The notes under the pieces are model-generated. The model made no database searches and had not been told where the DNA came from. It worked only from the letters and a program-made list of their open reading frames with translations. Positions 8,463-17,985 of a stretch of DNA of 41,970 nt are shown one piece after another. Each line of letters opens with the position of its first letter. Position 1 is the first letter of the stretch. Source of the DNA: Desulfobacteraceae bacterium (lineage in GTDB: Bacteria; Desulfobacterota; Desulfobacteria; Desulfobacterales; Desulfosarcinaceae); the NCBI GenBank assembly GCA_027068085.1, contig JAMOUQ010000024.1, forward strand, positions 1 to 41,970. Direction: 5' to 3'. The position numbers were made by a program, and so were the translations under genes.

Positions 8463-8649
8463 TGGCCCCCATGTTTTCGTCGCCCTGCGCGCTGCCGGAA
8501 CCCAGGCCTGCTGTCAGCACTGCCAGATCTTGAACTCTTTGCGGAACCATTCTGAAACATTCCGGTTTCAGACGTTTTGGAGAAGTTGTTACTGTTTATA
8601 ACCTGACTTTTTCTGTCGGAATGGCAAGGATAAGAAAAAGAGGACTGCC

Positions 8650-10788
8650 GTGTTAGAAGCGACCTTGGTAATGTTGGCAATAGGAGGTGTGTGCGGTCTG
8701 GTTCTGAGCATCGCCTCCAAAATTTTCTATGTCTACGAAGATCCCCGGATAGCCGAAGTGGAAGGCTTCCTGGCCGGTGCCAACTGCGGAGGCTGTGGTT
8801 ACGCCGGCTGCAGCGCGGCTGCCGCAGCCGTGGTTGCCGGCAAGGCACCGCCGTCGATCTGCATGGTGGCCGGCCTGGAATCGGCCATCAAGGTGGCCGA
8901 GATAATGGGACTGGATCCGGGCAGCGCCGAACCGATGAAATCGGTCAATGAATGCCTGGGCGGCGTGCGGGCCGATGACAAATATTTTTACAACGGAGCC
9001 CCGGCCTGCGCTGCCCTGGCCGCTTTGTGGGGCGGCCGGCGGGTCTGTACCATCGGGTGTCTGGGACTGGGTGACTGCATCCGGGCCTGCCGCTTCGATG
9101 CCATCGAGATGGGACCGGAGGGTTACCCGGTGGTGGACGAAGCGCGTTGCGTGGGTTGCGGCGTCTGTGAGAAGGTCTGTCCCAAGAATATCATCACCGT
9201 CAGAACCATGAGCCAGCGGCTGCTGCACTTCAACGAGGAAGACGACGCCCTGGCCCCCTGCCGCCAGACCTGTCCGGCTGAAATAGACATCCCCAAATAT
9301 ATAGGTCAGATCCGGGAGGGAGACTACGAAGGCGCCGTCCATACCATCAGGGAACGCAATCCCCTGCTGCTTACCTGCGGCCGGGTCTGCCCCCACCCGT
9401 GTGAAGACTACTGCCGGCGCGGCATTGTCGACGAACCGGTTTCCATCAACCAGCTCAAGCGCTTCGTGGCCGACTACGAGATGAACTCCGGCAAACGGCT
9501 GCCGATTCCCTGTGCTCCGGAGACAGACAAAAAAGTCGCCGTTGTCGGCGGCGGCCCGGCCGGGCTGAGCTGCGCCTATTTCCTCAGACGCCTGGGCCAC
9601 CGGGTGACCATTTTCGATGCCATGCCGGAGCTGGGCGGTATAGCCCGCTACGGCATCCCGGAATACCGTCTGCCGGCCAGGGTCCTGGACTGGGAGATTC
9701 AGGGTATTCTCGATCTGGGCATCGAGGCCCGCTGCAACAATAAACTGGGGCGTGACTTTACCATCGCCTCCCTGCGCCGGGAAGGATTCGACGCCATCTT
9801 TCTGGGTATCGGGGCCTGGAGCGATTACCGGCTGCGGGTGGAAGGCGAAGACCTGGACGGTTGCTGGCAGGGCATCAAGTTCCTGTCAAAGGTTGCCGCC
9901 GGTGAAAAGGTGAAGGTGGGGCCGCGGGCGGCAGTCATCGGCGGCGGCAACTCGGCCATCGACTGCGTACGCACCCTGGTGCGCCTTGGCGTCAGGGAAG
10001 TCTACCTGGTCTACCGCCGGACCCGCAAGGAAATGCCGGCCAACGAAGTCGAAATCGAAGCCGCCGAGCACGAAGGGATCAAGTTCATATTCCTGGCAGC
10101 GCCGGTAAGGGTGATCGGCGATGAAAACGGCAGGGTCACCCACCTGGAATACCAAAAGATGGAGCTGGGAGAGCCTGATGCCAGCGGCCGCAGGCGACCG
10201 GTTCCCATCGAAGGCTCGGAAACCCTGCTGGAGGTGGAAACGGTCATCACCGCCATCGGCCAGCGGCCGGACGTATCTTTCGTGGAAAAAGATCCGGATC
10301 TCGCAAAGCTGAAAGTCACCCGCTGGAACACCATCGACAACGACCCGGAAACCCTGCAGACCAGCATTGCTTACATCTTTACCGCCGGCGATGCCGCAAC
10401 CGGGGCCTCCCTGGTGGTGGATGCCATCGGGGGCGGACGGCGGGCGGCCCGTTCCATCCACCAGTACCTCAACGGCGAGCCGGTGAAAGGCTCGCCCAAG
10501 TCCCTGCGCAAGCGGCACATCCCCGAATCCCTGTTCGATGACGTGCCCGGCGTAGTCAGGTCGAAACGGACCCCCATGCCGGAGCTTCCCGTTGAACAGC
10601 GGCTCGATTCCATGGTGGAAGTAGACTTGGTGATCTCCGAAAAAGACGCCCTTTACGAATCAGGCCGCTGTCTGTCATGCTGCCGCCTGTGCTACAACAG
10701 GGAAACTGAGCAGCAGGAAAACCAAGGCGCCGGCCAGGACGGCAGCAGCGAAGATGCCGGGCGGGAATTAGAGGAAGCAACAGCTTAA
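8650..10788 (+). CDS. rnfB: RnfB fused to a GltD/NfnB-like FAD-NAD(P)H oxidoreductase
   Basis: A 712-residue fusion, about three times the usual RnfB length. The N-terminal part is RnfB: a membrane segment (about 4-25), the Fes-domain cluster Cys46/49/54/71 (ANCGGCGYAGC), then ferredoxin-like cysteines at 133/137/143/147 and 167/170/173/177. From about 200 it is a GltD/NfnB-like module: cysteines 204, 208, 243, 247, 251 and 255 for iron-sulfur binding, an FAD motif VVGGGPAGLSCAY (298-310), a second Rossmann motif VIGGGNSAIDCV (429-440) for NAD(P)H, and TAGDAATG near the FAD pyrophosphate. The tail is acidic. The GTG start at 8650 has AGAGGA upstream. The frame is uninterrupted across the join, so it is a true fusion and not two genes. 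The module may give Rnf a second NAD(P)H site. Confidence 0.93.
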   Translation: MLEATLVMLAIGGVCGLVLSIASKIFYVYEDPRIAEVEGFLAGANCGGCGYAGCSAAAAAVVAGKAPPSICMVAGLESAIKVAEIMGLDPGSAEPMKSVNECLGGVRADDKYFYNGAPACAALAALWGGRRVCTIGCLGLGDCIRACRFDAIEMGPEGYPVVDEARCVGCGVCEKVCPKNIITVRTMSQRLLHFNEEDDALAPCRQTCPAEIDIPKYIGQIREGDYEGAVHTIRERNPLLLTCGRVCPHPCEDYCRRGIVDEPVSINQLKRFVADYEMNSGKRLPIPCAPETDKKVAVVGGGPAGLSCAYFLRRLGHRVTIFDAMPELGGIARYGIPEYRLPARVLDWEIQGILDLGIEARCNNKLGRDFTIASLRREGFDAIFLGIGAWSDYRLRVEGEDLDGCWQGIKFLSKVAAGEKVKVGPRAAVIGGGNSAIDCVRTLVRLGVREVYLVYRRTRKEMPANEVEIEAAEHEGIKFIFLAAPVRVIGDENGRVTHLEYQKMELGEPDASGRRRPVPIEGSETLLEVETVITAIGQRPDVSFVEKDPDLAKLKVTRWNTIDNDPETLQTSIAYIFTAGDAATGASLVVDAIGGGRRAARSIHQYLNGEPVKGSPKSLRKRHIPESLFDDVPGVVRSKRTPMPELPVEQRLDSMVEVDLVISEKDALYESGRCLSCCRLCYNRETEQQENQGAGQDGSSEDAGRELEEATA

Positions 10789-10817
10789 AAGCCCTATTTC
10801 CTGCTTCTCACCTGCCA

Positions 10818-11798
10818 TTATCTTTTGGCCGTGGTAAAATCTGCCTTTGCCAGAGCCGCAAGAGTCCACCTGAAATCCTGCGGAACAGGGGTGCGGAAGA
10901 TCATTCTCTGACCCGTGACCGGATGCTCGAACCCCAGTTGCCAGGCGTGCAACAGCTGGCGCGTGACCCGTTGCCAAATCTTTTCCTGCCATCCGGCCGC
11001 CCTGTCCCTCCGGAAACCGTAGACCGTGTCTCCCACCACCGGATGGCCCATGGACCGGCAATGAACCCTGATCTGGTGGGTGCGCCCCGTCTTCAGGTCC
11101 AGCTCGAGCAACGTGGCCCGGCTGTATAGCCTCCTTACCCGCCACAATGTCAGGGCCTGCCTTCCAACCGGGGAATTGGTGGCCATCTTCTTGCGATCCT
11201 TCAGGTGACGGCCGATGGGAAGATCGATCGATCCGGCGTGTTCTTTGACTTTCCCATGCACCAGGGCCAGATACCTCTTTTCCACCCTGCGCCGCCTGAA
11301 ATCGTCTGCCAGCGCCTGGTGGGCGCGGCTTGTCTTGGCAACCACCAGCAGCCCGGAGGTGTCCTTGTCCAGCCGGTGCACGATACCGGGCCTTCCGCCG
11401 GTACCCACCCCGGCCACCTGAGGGCAATGGAAAATCAGACCGTTGACCAGGGTGTCTTCGCTGTGGCCGGCGGCCGGATGGACGACCACCCCCGGGGGCT
11501 TGTCGATTACGATTATGTGCGGGTCTTCATAGACAACCCGGAAAGGAATCGGCCTTGGCGGCAGCATCGCTGCCGGGGCTTCCGGTTCGCCGCAGGATTC
11601 CAGAACAACCTTGTCTCCGGCCTTGAGCCTGTACGCCGGCTTGCGGTTTATATCGTTGACGGTGCACCGGCCGGTCTCGATCAACCGGCCGGCCGAAGAC
11701 CTGGAAAGCCAGGCTATCCGGGCGGCCAAAAAGACATCGAGCCGCACTCCGCTGTCAGCGGCTCCTGCTTCAAACTGCCGGATCTGATTTTCGGCCAT
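10818..11798 (-). CDS. rluD: RluA/RluD-family 23S rRNA pseudouridine synthase
   Basis: This enzyme converts specific uridines in large-subunit rRNA to pseudouridine. The N-terminal S4 RNA-binding domain covers about residues 17-70. The catalytic motif HRLDKDTSG sits at 141-149, with Asp144 as the nucleophile, and GRTHQIRVH lies near the C-terminus. The 326-residue length fits RluD. RluD is the best guess for the subgroup from the N-terminal S4 domain, but RluC-like activity is not excluded. It follows carD on the minus strand after 59 bp and converges with rnfB, 29 bp away. Confidence 0.9.
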   Translation of the reverse strand: MAENQIRQFEAGAADSGVRLDVFLAARIAWLSRSSAGRLIETGRCTVNDINRKPAYRLKAGDKVVLESCGEPEAPAAMLPPRPIPFRVVYEDPHIIVIDKPPGVVVHPAAGHSEDTLVNGLIFHCPQVAGVGTGGRPGIVHRLDKDTSGLLVVAKTSRAHQALADDFRRRRVEKRYLALVHGKVKEHAGSIDLPIGRHLKDRKKMATNSPVGRQALTLWRVRRLYSRATLLELDLKTGRTHQIRVHCRSMGHPVVGDTVYGFRRDRAAGWQEKIWQRVTRQLLHAWQLGFEHPVTGQRMIFRTPVPQDFRWTLAALAKADFTTAKR

Positions 11799-11857
11799 GA
11801 TGGCTGGGGCAGAAAAGGGTTAAAGGTAGAAATTCAGTCTCATGGGGTCGAAAGGAC

Positions 11858-12373
11858 TTACTCGTGGGCCGCAAAGATGGCTTCTATTTCGGCAACCACG
11901 GCTTTTTCGTCTGTCTGCTGGGCGGTCGATAGTTCTTTCACCAGAAGGTTCTGGGCGGTGTCGTACAGTTTCCTTTCACCAAAGGAAAGGTCCTTGGTGT
12001 TTTTCAGGATTGAAAGATCGCGGAAAACCTCGGCCACCTCGAACAGGGAACCGGTCTTGATCTTATCCATATATTCCCGGTAGCGCCTGTTCCAGGTCTG
12101 GTTGTCGATGGTAAAGTCGCGCTTGGACTTCATGATGTCGAAAACCTTGGGAATGTCTTCGCGGCTGATTATGTCCCGCAGGCCGACCGACTCGACATTC
12201 ATGGTGGGGATCATGATCACCATACCGTTTTCGATTATCTTCATAATATAGAAATCATGTTTTTCGCCGTTGACAACCCGGCTCTCGATTGCTTCAATAC
12301 GCCCCACTCCGTGGGCGGGATAGACTGCCAGGTCGCCGACCTGAAATTTCCTGATTTGCTCTTTGTCTGTCAT
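11858..12373 (-). CDS. carD: CarD-family transcriptional regulator (RNA polymerase-binding)
   Basis: CarD-like proteins bind the RNA polymerase beta subunit through an N-terminal Tudor-like domain and steady promoter open complexes. That domain is seen at about residues 5-65 (FQVGDLAVYPAHGVGRIEAI); the rest is the helical C-terminal part with conserved W and basic residues (TWNRRYREY). I chose the ATG at 12373 (171 residues), preceded by GGGGAG; a TTG eleven codons upstream is possible but has no ribosome binding site. It sits between hppA, whose terminator precedes it, and the pseudouridine synthase gene. Confidence 0.93.
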   Translation of the reverse strand: MTDKEQIRKFQVGDLAVYPAHGVGRIEAIESRVVNGEKHDFYIMKIIENGMVIMIPTMNVESVGLRDIISREDIPKVFDIMKSKRDFTIDNQTWNRRYREYMDKIKTGSLFEVAEVFRDLSILKNTKDLSFGERKLYDTAQNLLVKELSTAQQTDEKAVVAEIEAIFAAHE

Positions 12374-12455
12374 GATCTCCCCGAAACGCGCAAAAATAAT
12401 CCGCAAAATTTCTCAGCAAATAGAAAATATATCACCGTCACCCTTTATTTTCAAT

Positions 12456-12492
12456 AAAAAAAGGGGCCGGCGCCTTTGCAGGCACCGGCCCC
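12456..12492 (-). terminator. Rho-independent terminator of hppA operon
   Basis: On the minus strand a 12-bp GC-rich stem (GGGGCCGGTGCC with GGCGCCGGCCCC, 6-base loop, one mismatch or wobble) is followed at once by seven T residues. It lies 33 bp past the hppA stop and before carD, so it ends the long unit that begins at serA. Confidence 0.92.
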
Positions 12493-12524
12493 ATCAAGAG
12501 TTCAGCCTACTTCTGTGATCCGTA

Positions 12525-14534
12525 TTAGAGCAGGAACGGCACCATCAGCAGGGCAACAACATTGAGGATCTTGATCATCGGGTTTACGGCCGGTCCGGCG
12601 GTATCTTTGTAGGGGTCGCCTACGGTATCGCCGGTGACTGCGGCCTTGTGAGCGTCGGAACCCTTGCCGCCCAGGTGACCGTCTTCGATGTACTTCTTGG
12701 CGTTGTCCCAGGCAGCTCCGCCGGTGGTCATGGAGATGGCCACGAACAGACCGGTTACGATGGAACCGATGAGCAGTCCGCCAAGGGCGACTTTACCGAG
12801 AAAGAAGCCCACCAGCAGGGGAGCCACGACCGGCAGCAGAGCCGGAAGGAGCATTTCCTTGAGGGCGAACTTGGTGACGATGTCAACACAGGTTCCGTAA
12901 TCCGGCTTGGCGGTACCTTCCATGATGCCCGGAATTTCGCGGAACTGGCGGCGGACTTCCTCCACCACGGCGCCACCGGCGTTGCCCACGGCCTTCATAC
13001 ATACCGAGGCGAACAGATAGGGCAGAAGACCGCCGATGAACAGACCGATTATGACATCCACGTTGCTCAGGTCGAAAGAAATGCCTTTGCCTTCACCGTG
13101 GAACTGGAACTCGAAGACGTAGCAGGCAAACAGAACCAGAGCCGCCAGGCCGGCAGAGCCGATGGCGTAACCTTTGGTAACGGCCTTGGTGGTGTTGCCG
13201 ACGGCATCCAGCGGGTCGGTCACGGCCCGGACACTTTCTTCCATCTCGGCCATCTCGGCGATACCGCCGGCGTTGTCCGTGATGGGGCCATAGGCGTCGA
13301 TGGCGATCACCATACCGGTCATGGAGAGCATGGCCATGGCGGCGGTTGCAATGCCGTAGAGGCCGGCAACCGAATGGGCGACGTAGATGCCAAGGCAGAT
13401 GGCCAGCACCGGCGCAGCGGTGGCCTGCATGCTGACGGCCAGGCCGGCGATTATGTTGGTGGCATGGCCGGTGGTGGAAGCTTCGGCCACAGATTTGACC
13501 GGCCCGTAGATACCGGTATAGTACTCGGTGATGATGACGATTACCACCGTCAGGACGATACCGACCAGGGCGGAGTAGAAGATGTCCATCCCGGTGATGT
13601 CACCCAGGCCGGCAATCATCTTCTGGGCCAGGTAGTAGAAAGCTACCGAGGCAATGATGGCCGAACCGAACATCCCCTTGTACAGGGCGCCCATGATATA
13701 CTCGCTTTTGCCCAGGCGGACGAAGAAGGCCGCGATGATGGAAGCGATGATGGAAACGGCACCCAGCACCAGCGGGAACTCGGTCGCAATCGGAACCTTG
13801 GGAAAGAGCAGGTGGCCGATCAGCATGGCTGCCACAGCGGTGACGGCATAGGTTTCGAACAGGTCGGCGGCCATACCGGCACAGTCACCAACATTGTCAC
13901 CCACGTTGTCGGCGATAACGGCCGGGTTGCGCGGATCGTCTTCCGGAATACCGGCTTCCACCTTGCCCACCAGGTCGGCGCCAACGTCGGCACCCTTGGT
14001 GAAGATACCGCCGCCGAGACGGGCAAAGATGGAAATCAGGCTGCCGCCGAAACCGAGGGCCACCAGAGGGGCCACGTCATGGGTGAGAGTATAGTAACCG
14101 CCGACAGCGGTCAGGGCCAGACCGGCAACCATCATGCCGGTAACCGAACCGCCCTTGAAAGCCAGGTTGAGGGCCTTGGCCAGCCCGCCCCGGGCAGCTT
14201 CGGCCACCCGCACGTTGGCCAGGACCGAAACCCGCATGCCTATGTAACCGGCCGCGTATGAGGCCGTGGCGCCTACCAGGAAACCGAAAGCGGTCTTGGC
14301 GCCCATGGTGAAGAAAATAATACCGAAAATTACCACCCCGGTGATAGCCACGCTCTTGAGCTGGCGATTCAGGTAGGCAATGGCGCCTTCTTTGATGGCG
14401 TCGGCGATCTCGCCCATTCTCTCGTTTCCGGCCGGAGCACCTTTGACGATTCCCGCGATGATGATCGCATAAAGCACACCAGCAACACCGACCAGCGTAC
14501 AAATCAAGGGAATATTGCTCATTACGACGTCCAT
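12525..14534 (-). CDS. hppA: Membrane-bound proton-translocating pyrophosphatase, K+-independent type
   Basis: This integral membrane enzyme couples pyrophosphate hydrolysis to proton pumping. The 669-residue length and many hydrophobic helices fit the family. The substrate-binding signature [21 protein letters not shown] and the following [19 protein letters not shown] are present. The segment [10 protein letters not shown] has Lys at the position that separates K+-independent enzymes (Lys) from K+-dependent ones (Ala), and closely resembles the Rhodospirillum rubrum H+-pyrophosphatase. I chose the ATG at 14534, five bases after GGAGG; an upstream in-frame ATG overlaps that site. It lies 31 bp after pth and ends at a strong terminator. 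Confidence 0.96.
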   Translation of the reverse strand: MDVVMSNIPLICTLVGVAGVLYAIIIAGIVKGAPAGNERMGEIADAIKEGAIAYLNRQLKSVAITGVVIFGIIFFTMGAKTAFGFLVGATASYAAGYIGMRVSVLANVRVAEAARGGLAKALNLAFKGGSVTGMMVAGLALTAVGGYYTLTHDVAPLVALGFGGSLISIFARLGGGIFTKGADVGADLVGKVEAGIPEDDPRNPAVIADNVGDNVGDCAGMAADLFETYAVTAVAAMLIGHLLFPKVPIATEFPLVLGAVSIIASIIAAFFVRLGKSEYIMGALYKGMFGSAIIASVAFYYLAQKMIAGLGDITGMDIFYSALVGIVLTVVIVIITEYYTGIYGPVKSVAEASTTGHATNIIAGLAVSMQATAAPVLAICLGIYVAHSVAGLYGIATAAMAMLSMTGMVIAIDAYGPITDNAGGIAEMAEMEESVRAVTDPLDAVGNTTKAVTKGYAIGSAGLAALVLFACYVFEFQFHGEGKGISFDLSNVDVIIGLFIGGLLPYLFASVCMKAVGNAGGAVVEEVRRQFREIPGIMEGTAKPDYGTCVDIVTKFALKEMLLPALLPVVAPLLVGFFLGKVALGGLLIGSIVTGLFVAISMTTGGAAWDNAKKYIEDGHLGGKGSDAHKAAVTGDTVGDPYKDTAGPAVNPMIKILNVVALLMVPFLL

Positions 14535-14565
14535 TCTTTCCTCCATTCGATGATTGACATTGGTT

Positions 14566-15168
14566 CTACGTTTTCCGATTGAACCTGTTCATGCCTGTTT
14601 TGGTGCCTTCGGAAAGGACGGTCATAACGGCGTCCCGGGCCTTGAGGACCATCTGTTCCAGCTGGTTCCGCTCGCCCTTGTTCAGGGGTTGCAACACATA
14701 TCGGGCCACATCCCCCTCTGTTTCAGGGCGGCCTACTCCCACCCGGATCCTGATGAAACGGTCCGTGCCCAGGGCCGCGATGATCGACCTTATCCCTTTG
14801 TGTCCTCCATCCCCCCCTTTCTCTTTGATTTTTATTCTGTTACAACTAAGGTCAACATCATCATGGATGACCAATATAGCCTGACTTGGTATCTTGAAAA
14901 AACGGGCCAACTTCTGAACCGCCTGCCCGGAAAGATTCATGAAAGTCCGGGGCTTGGCCAGGACCACCTGCCGGCCGGCCAGATTCCCTTTGCCGAATTC
15001 GGAATCGAACTTGCAGCGCCCGACCCGGATGCCGCCATGGGCCGCCAGGGCATCCACCACCATGAAGCCGACGTTGTGCCGGGTTTCAGCATAACGGGAA
15101 CCGGGATTGCCAAGGCCCACTATCAAACACAGATCCTGTTCCCGGGTATCATCGGCCACTGCGTTCAC
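14566..15168 (-). CDS. pth: Peptidyl-tRNA hydrolase
   Basis: Pth releases peptides from prematurely dropped peptidyl-tRNA, recycling the tRNA. The signature [21 protein letters not shown] is present in two parts: LIVGLGNPG at 15-23 and RHNVGF with the catalytic His31. At 200 residues the length is normal. The start is a GTG at 15168; a second GTG three codons in has a better-placed GAGG and could be the true start. It follows rplY by 56 bp, the usual partner in this cluster. Both act in translation. Confidence 0.95.
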   Translation of the reverse strand: MNAVADDTREQDLCLIVGLGNPGSRYAETRHNVGFMVVDALAAHGGIRVGRCKFDSEFGKGNLAGRQVVLAKPRTFMNLSGQAVQKLARFFKIPSQAILVIHDDVDLSCNRIKIKEKGGDGGHKGIRSIIAALGTDRFIRIRVGVGRPETEGDVARYVLQPLNKGERNQLEQMVLKARDAVMTVLSEGTKTGMNRFNRKT

Positions 15169-15224
15169 GCCTCACGGCACTGCCACGCGATCCTCTCCGG
15201 ACCATCTGTTCCCATGCTGAAGAG

Positions 15225-15875
15225 CTATTCGCCTTCGCCTTCGCCATCCTCGGACTTTTCTTCGCCCTCGGCAGCCTCTTCAGCTTCTTCCTCTTCCTCT
15301 TCCTCTTCTTCCTCTACCTTGGGACTCAGTATGGTAAGGACCGTATAGTTGACATCGGCCGGAATCTCGATGTTTTCGCCCAGGGGGATATCCCTGACAT
15401 GCAGGGAGTCACCCAGATCGAGATCGCTTATATCGACGACCAGGGACTCCGGTATCAGGCCGGGCAGACACAACACCTCGACCTCGCGCCGGATGATCTG
15501 CAACATGCCGCCCAGCTCGACCCCCTTGGCCTTGCCGGTGGTAACCACGGGCACGTTCACCCGCACCTTGCGCTCCATGTCGACGGCATAAAAATCAATA
15601 TGCAGAATTTCATCGGTAACCGGATGGGTCTGCAGCTCCTTCACCATGGCGGCCTTGCTCTGCTTGCCGTCGTCGATAACGAGATTGTAGAGAGACCGGC
15701 CAACCGCACCCTGCTTGACGGTGTTTTCGAGTTCCTTTTTATCGACACTGAGCATCAGCGGCTCAGTGCCCCTGCCATACAATATGGCCGGAATACGTCC
15801 CTGGCGCCGCATGGCGCGTGCCGGGCCATTGCCTTTTGTTGTACGGGTTGCAGCCTTTATTTCGAGTCTACTCAA
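15225..15875 (-). CDS. rplY: 50S ribosomal protein L25 (Ctc type)
   Basis: L25/Ctc binds 5S rRNA in the large subunit. The 216-residue protein has the N-terminal 5S-binding domain (about 1-95) and the C-terminal TL5/Ctc beta domain (about 96-185). It ends in a very acidic tail with ten consecutive glutamates and further E/G/A/D residues. That tail is longer and more repetitive than usual. The start is a TTG with GGAGGA eight bases upstream. It lies between prs and pth, as in many bacteria. Confidence 0.94.
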   Translation of the reverse strand: MSRLEIKAATRTTKGNGPARAMRRQGRIPAILYGRGTEPLMLSVDKKELENTVKQGAVGRSLYNLVIDDGKQSKAAMVKELQTHPVTDEILHIDFYAVDMERKVRVNVPVVTTGKAKGVELGGMLQIIRREVEVLCLPGLIPESLVVDISDLDLGDSLHVRDIPLGENIEIPADVNYTVLTILSPKVEEEEEEEEEEAEEAAEGEEKSEDGEGEGE

Positions 15876-15898
15876 AAGCTTGTCCTCCTTAATGATAT

Positions 15899-16852
15899 TT
15901 ATACGAACAGCGACGTCACCGAGTCGCCCCGGTAACTGCGGATAATGGCTTCACCCACCAGACCTGCTATCGACAGGACCTTGAGCTTGTTTATGGCTTC
16001 GGCCTCAGGCTGGAGGGGAATGGTATCCGTGGTGACCAAGGTGGTGAGTCCCGAACCGGCTATCCGATCCAGGGCCGGACCGGACAGCACCGGGTGGGTG
16101 CAACAAGCGTGAACTTCCTTGGCCCCTTTTTCCAGCAAGACGTTGGCCGCCTCGGTCAATGTTCCGGCCGTATCCACCATGTCGTCCAGGATCAGGACCA
16201 CCTTGTCCTGCACATTGCCGATGACGGCCATGGCCTTGGCTTCGTTGGGGGCAGACCGGCGCTTGTCGACGATTGCCAGGCCTGCTTCCAGGCGTTTGGC
16301 AAAAGCCCGCGCCCGCTCCACGCCACCGGCATCCGGTGAGACTATCACGAGATCGGAGCCGAAGTTGGACCGGATGTAGTCCAGCAAAACCGGTGCGGCA
16401 AACAGGTTGTCCACCGGAATATTGAAAAAGCCCTGGATCTGGCCGGCATGCAGGTCCATGGTGATGATCCTGGTGGCGCCGGCGGTGGTGATCAGGTCGG
16501 CCACCAGCTTGGCGCTGATGGGAACCCGCGGAGCCACCTTCTTGTCCTGACGGGCGTATCCGTAATAGGGAATGACGGCCGTGATTTTACGGGCCGAGGA
16601 TCTTTTCATGGCGTCGATCATCAGCAGCAGTTCCACCAGGTGATCATTGACCGGGTGGCAGGTGGACTGGATGATGAAAACGTCCTTGGTCCGCACGTTG
16701 TCCTCGATCTCGATCTGCACCTCGCCGTCGCTGAAAGTGCTGACCTTGGCTCCCCCCAATGGCATATTGAGGTAATCACAGATTTTCTGGGCCAGGAGGG
16801 GGTTGGAATTGCCTGAAAAAATCCAGAAATCGTTTAATGTTCTGCTTGCCAC
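15899..16852 (-). CDS. prs: Ribose-phosphate pyrophosphokinase
   Basis: Prs makes PRPP from ribose 5-phosphate and ATP for purine, pyrimidine, histidine and NAD synthesis. Family blocks are [15 protein letters not shown], the catalytic-loop region [19 protein letters not shown], the divalent-metal/PRPP region [16 protein letters not shown] and the ribose-5-phosphate loop [11 protein letters not shown] chose the GTG at 16852 (317 residues, close to the usual 310-315). The frame is open further upstream, but that would run back through the tRNA gene. rplY follows 23 bp downstream and tRNA-Gln precedes it. Confidence 0.96.
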   Translation of the reverse strand: MASRTLNDFWIFSGNSNPLLAQKICDYLNMPLGGAKVSTFSDGEVQIEIEDNVRTKDVFIIQSTCHPVNDHLVELLLMIDAMKRSSARKITAVIPYYGYARQDKKVAPRVPISAKLVADLITTAGATRIITMDLHAGQIQGFFNIPVDNLFAAPVLLDYIRSNFGSDLVIVSPDAGGVERARAFAKRLEAGLAIVDKRRSAPNEAKAMAVIGNVQDKVVLILDDMVDTAGTLTEAANVLLEKGAKEVHACCTHPVLSGPALDRIAGSGLTTLVTTDTIPLQPEAEAINKLKVLSIAGLVGEAIIRSYRGDSVTSLFV

Positions 16853-16977
16853 GCCTTTTCGATGCTCCTGAAAATAATGGGTAAAAAGTCCGGATTGCGC
16901 TGTAAACAGCCTGCGAGGCGCCATTTTACCGGTCCCGCCGGCTCCGTCCGCAGTCATGGTCGGCCGTACCAATATAT

Positions 16978-17053
16978 TGGCTGGGGCGGGAGGATTCGAA
17001 CCTCCGAATGCAGGAACCAAAATCCTGTGTCTTAGCCACTTGACGACGCCCCA
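16978..17053 (-). tRNA. tRNA-Gln (anticodon TTG)
   Basis: On the minus strand a 76-base cloverleaf can be drawn: acceptor TGGGGCG with CGCCCCA, anticodon stem CAGGA/TCCTG with loop TTTTGGT (anticodon TTG), and T arm GGAGG-TTCGAAT-CCTCC. Discriminator G and an encoded CCA end the gene. It lies between ispE and prs and is probably cut from their common transcript. Confidence 0.95.
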
Positions 17054-17102
17054 GCAAGGATAAAGCTGCCAGGATTGTTTATTTCCACCCTGGCCGGCGT
17101 TT

Positions 17103-17984
17103 TCAGCCCCCAGCCGGGTGATCCGCAAGCAACTTGCCGACGAATACGCGCCACCCTGTTTCACGGCCCAGGATTCTGCCGGCCTTGCGGGCATCATCGT
17201 CTGCCTGGAACAGGCCGAAAACGGCCGAACCGCTGCCGCTCATCCGAACCGCCACGGCACCCTGTCGCATCAGGGCTTTCCGGGCCTCGGCCACCTCAGG
17301 GTAACGGACCAAAGTCACCTTTTCAAGATCGTTGCCCAAACGGCAAAAATCATGAATCTCAAAGCCATCAAAATGATGATATTTAAGGCGTTCTGGATTT
17401 TTTGTCAATCCCAAATTCAGATTTTTGAAGACCTCGGCGGTGGAGACCGCCACATGCGGATACAGGATTACCAGGGGCTTGGACCGCAATCCGCGCACCG
17501 GTGTCAGCTGCTCGCCAACTCCGGCGGCAAGGCAGGGGCCATCTTCCAGGAAAAAAGGGACATCGGCCCCCAGGGCCAGGGCCATGGACCTGAGCCGGCT
17601 CTTTGAAAAAGGCCGGCCCCACAGTTGGTTGAGCATCTTCAACACGGCCGCCGCATCGCTGCTTCCGCCCCCCAGGCCGGCCCCGACCGGTATGTTCTTT
17701 TCCAGCCTGATGGCGATTCCGTCAAGTTTCTGCCCTGTCCGCGCAGCCAGATCGCGCCGGAAAATATCGGCGGCCTTCCAGACCAGGTTACGCCTGTCGC
17801 CCGGAACCTGCGGGTGGCTGCAGACAACCCTGATACCCCGGCCGCCGGGCTCCAGCTCCAGGTGATCGTACCAGTCGACAGGGCACATGAGGCTCCGGAG
17901 CAGGTGGTAGCCGTCGGGCCGCTTTCCGGTCACTTTCAGGAAAAGGTTGACCTTGGCCGGAGCCCTGCACACGGACCGGCCCAC
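17103..17984 (-). CDS. ispE: 4-diphosphocytidyl-2-C-methyl-D-erythritol kinase
   Basis: IspE is the GHMP kinase of the MEP isoprenoid pathway. It phosphorylates CDP-methylerythritol. The N-terminal [20 protein letters not shown] and the ATP-binding loop [18 protein letters not shown] are diagnostic. The start is uncertain: GTG codons at 17984 and 17972, and an ATG at 18023, share the frame, none with a clear ribosome binding site. I took 17984 (293 residues) because it lies one base after the stop of the upstream gene. The sequence continues past the ATP loop without a break. tRNA-Gln follows. Confidence 0.94.
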   Translation of the reverse strand: MGRSVCRAPAKVNLFLKVTGKRPDGYHLLRSLMCPVDWYDHLELEPGGRGIRVVCSHPQVPGDRRNLVWKAADIFRRDLAARTGQKLDGIAIRLEKNIPVGAGLGGGSSDAAAVLKMLNQLWGRPFSKSRLRSMALALGADVPFFLEDGPCLAAGVGEQLTPVRGLRSKPLVILYPHVAVSTAEVFKNLNLGLTKNPERLKYHHFDGFEIHDFCRLGNDLEKVTLVRYPEVAEARKALMRQGAVAVRMSGSGSAVFGLFQADDDARKAGRILGRETGWRVFVGKLLADHPAGG

Positions 17985-17985
17985 G

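Noticed and set aside
8462-8533. 23-codon frame starting on the rnfA stop (MAPMFSSPCALPEPRPAV...)
   Set aside because: Very short, no ribosome binding site of its own, and composition like noncoding sequence.
10789-10817. Possible terminator between convergent rnfB and rluD
   Set aside because: Only a weak AT-rich pairing is possible and there is no T-run.
16853-17197. N-terminal extension of prs
   Set aside because: It would run through tRNA-Gln and give a protein over 100 residues longer than the family.
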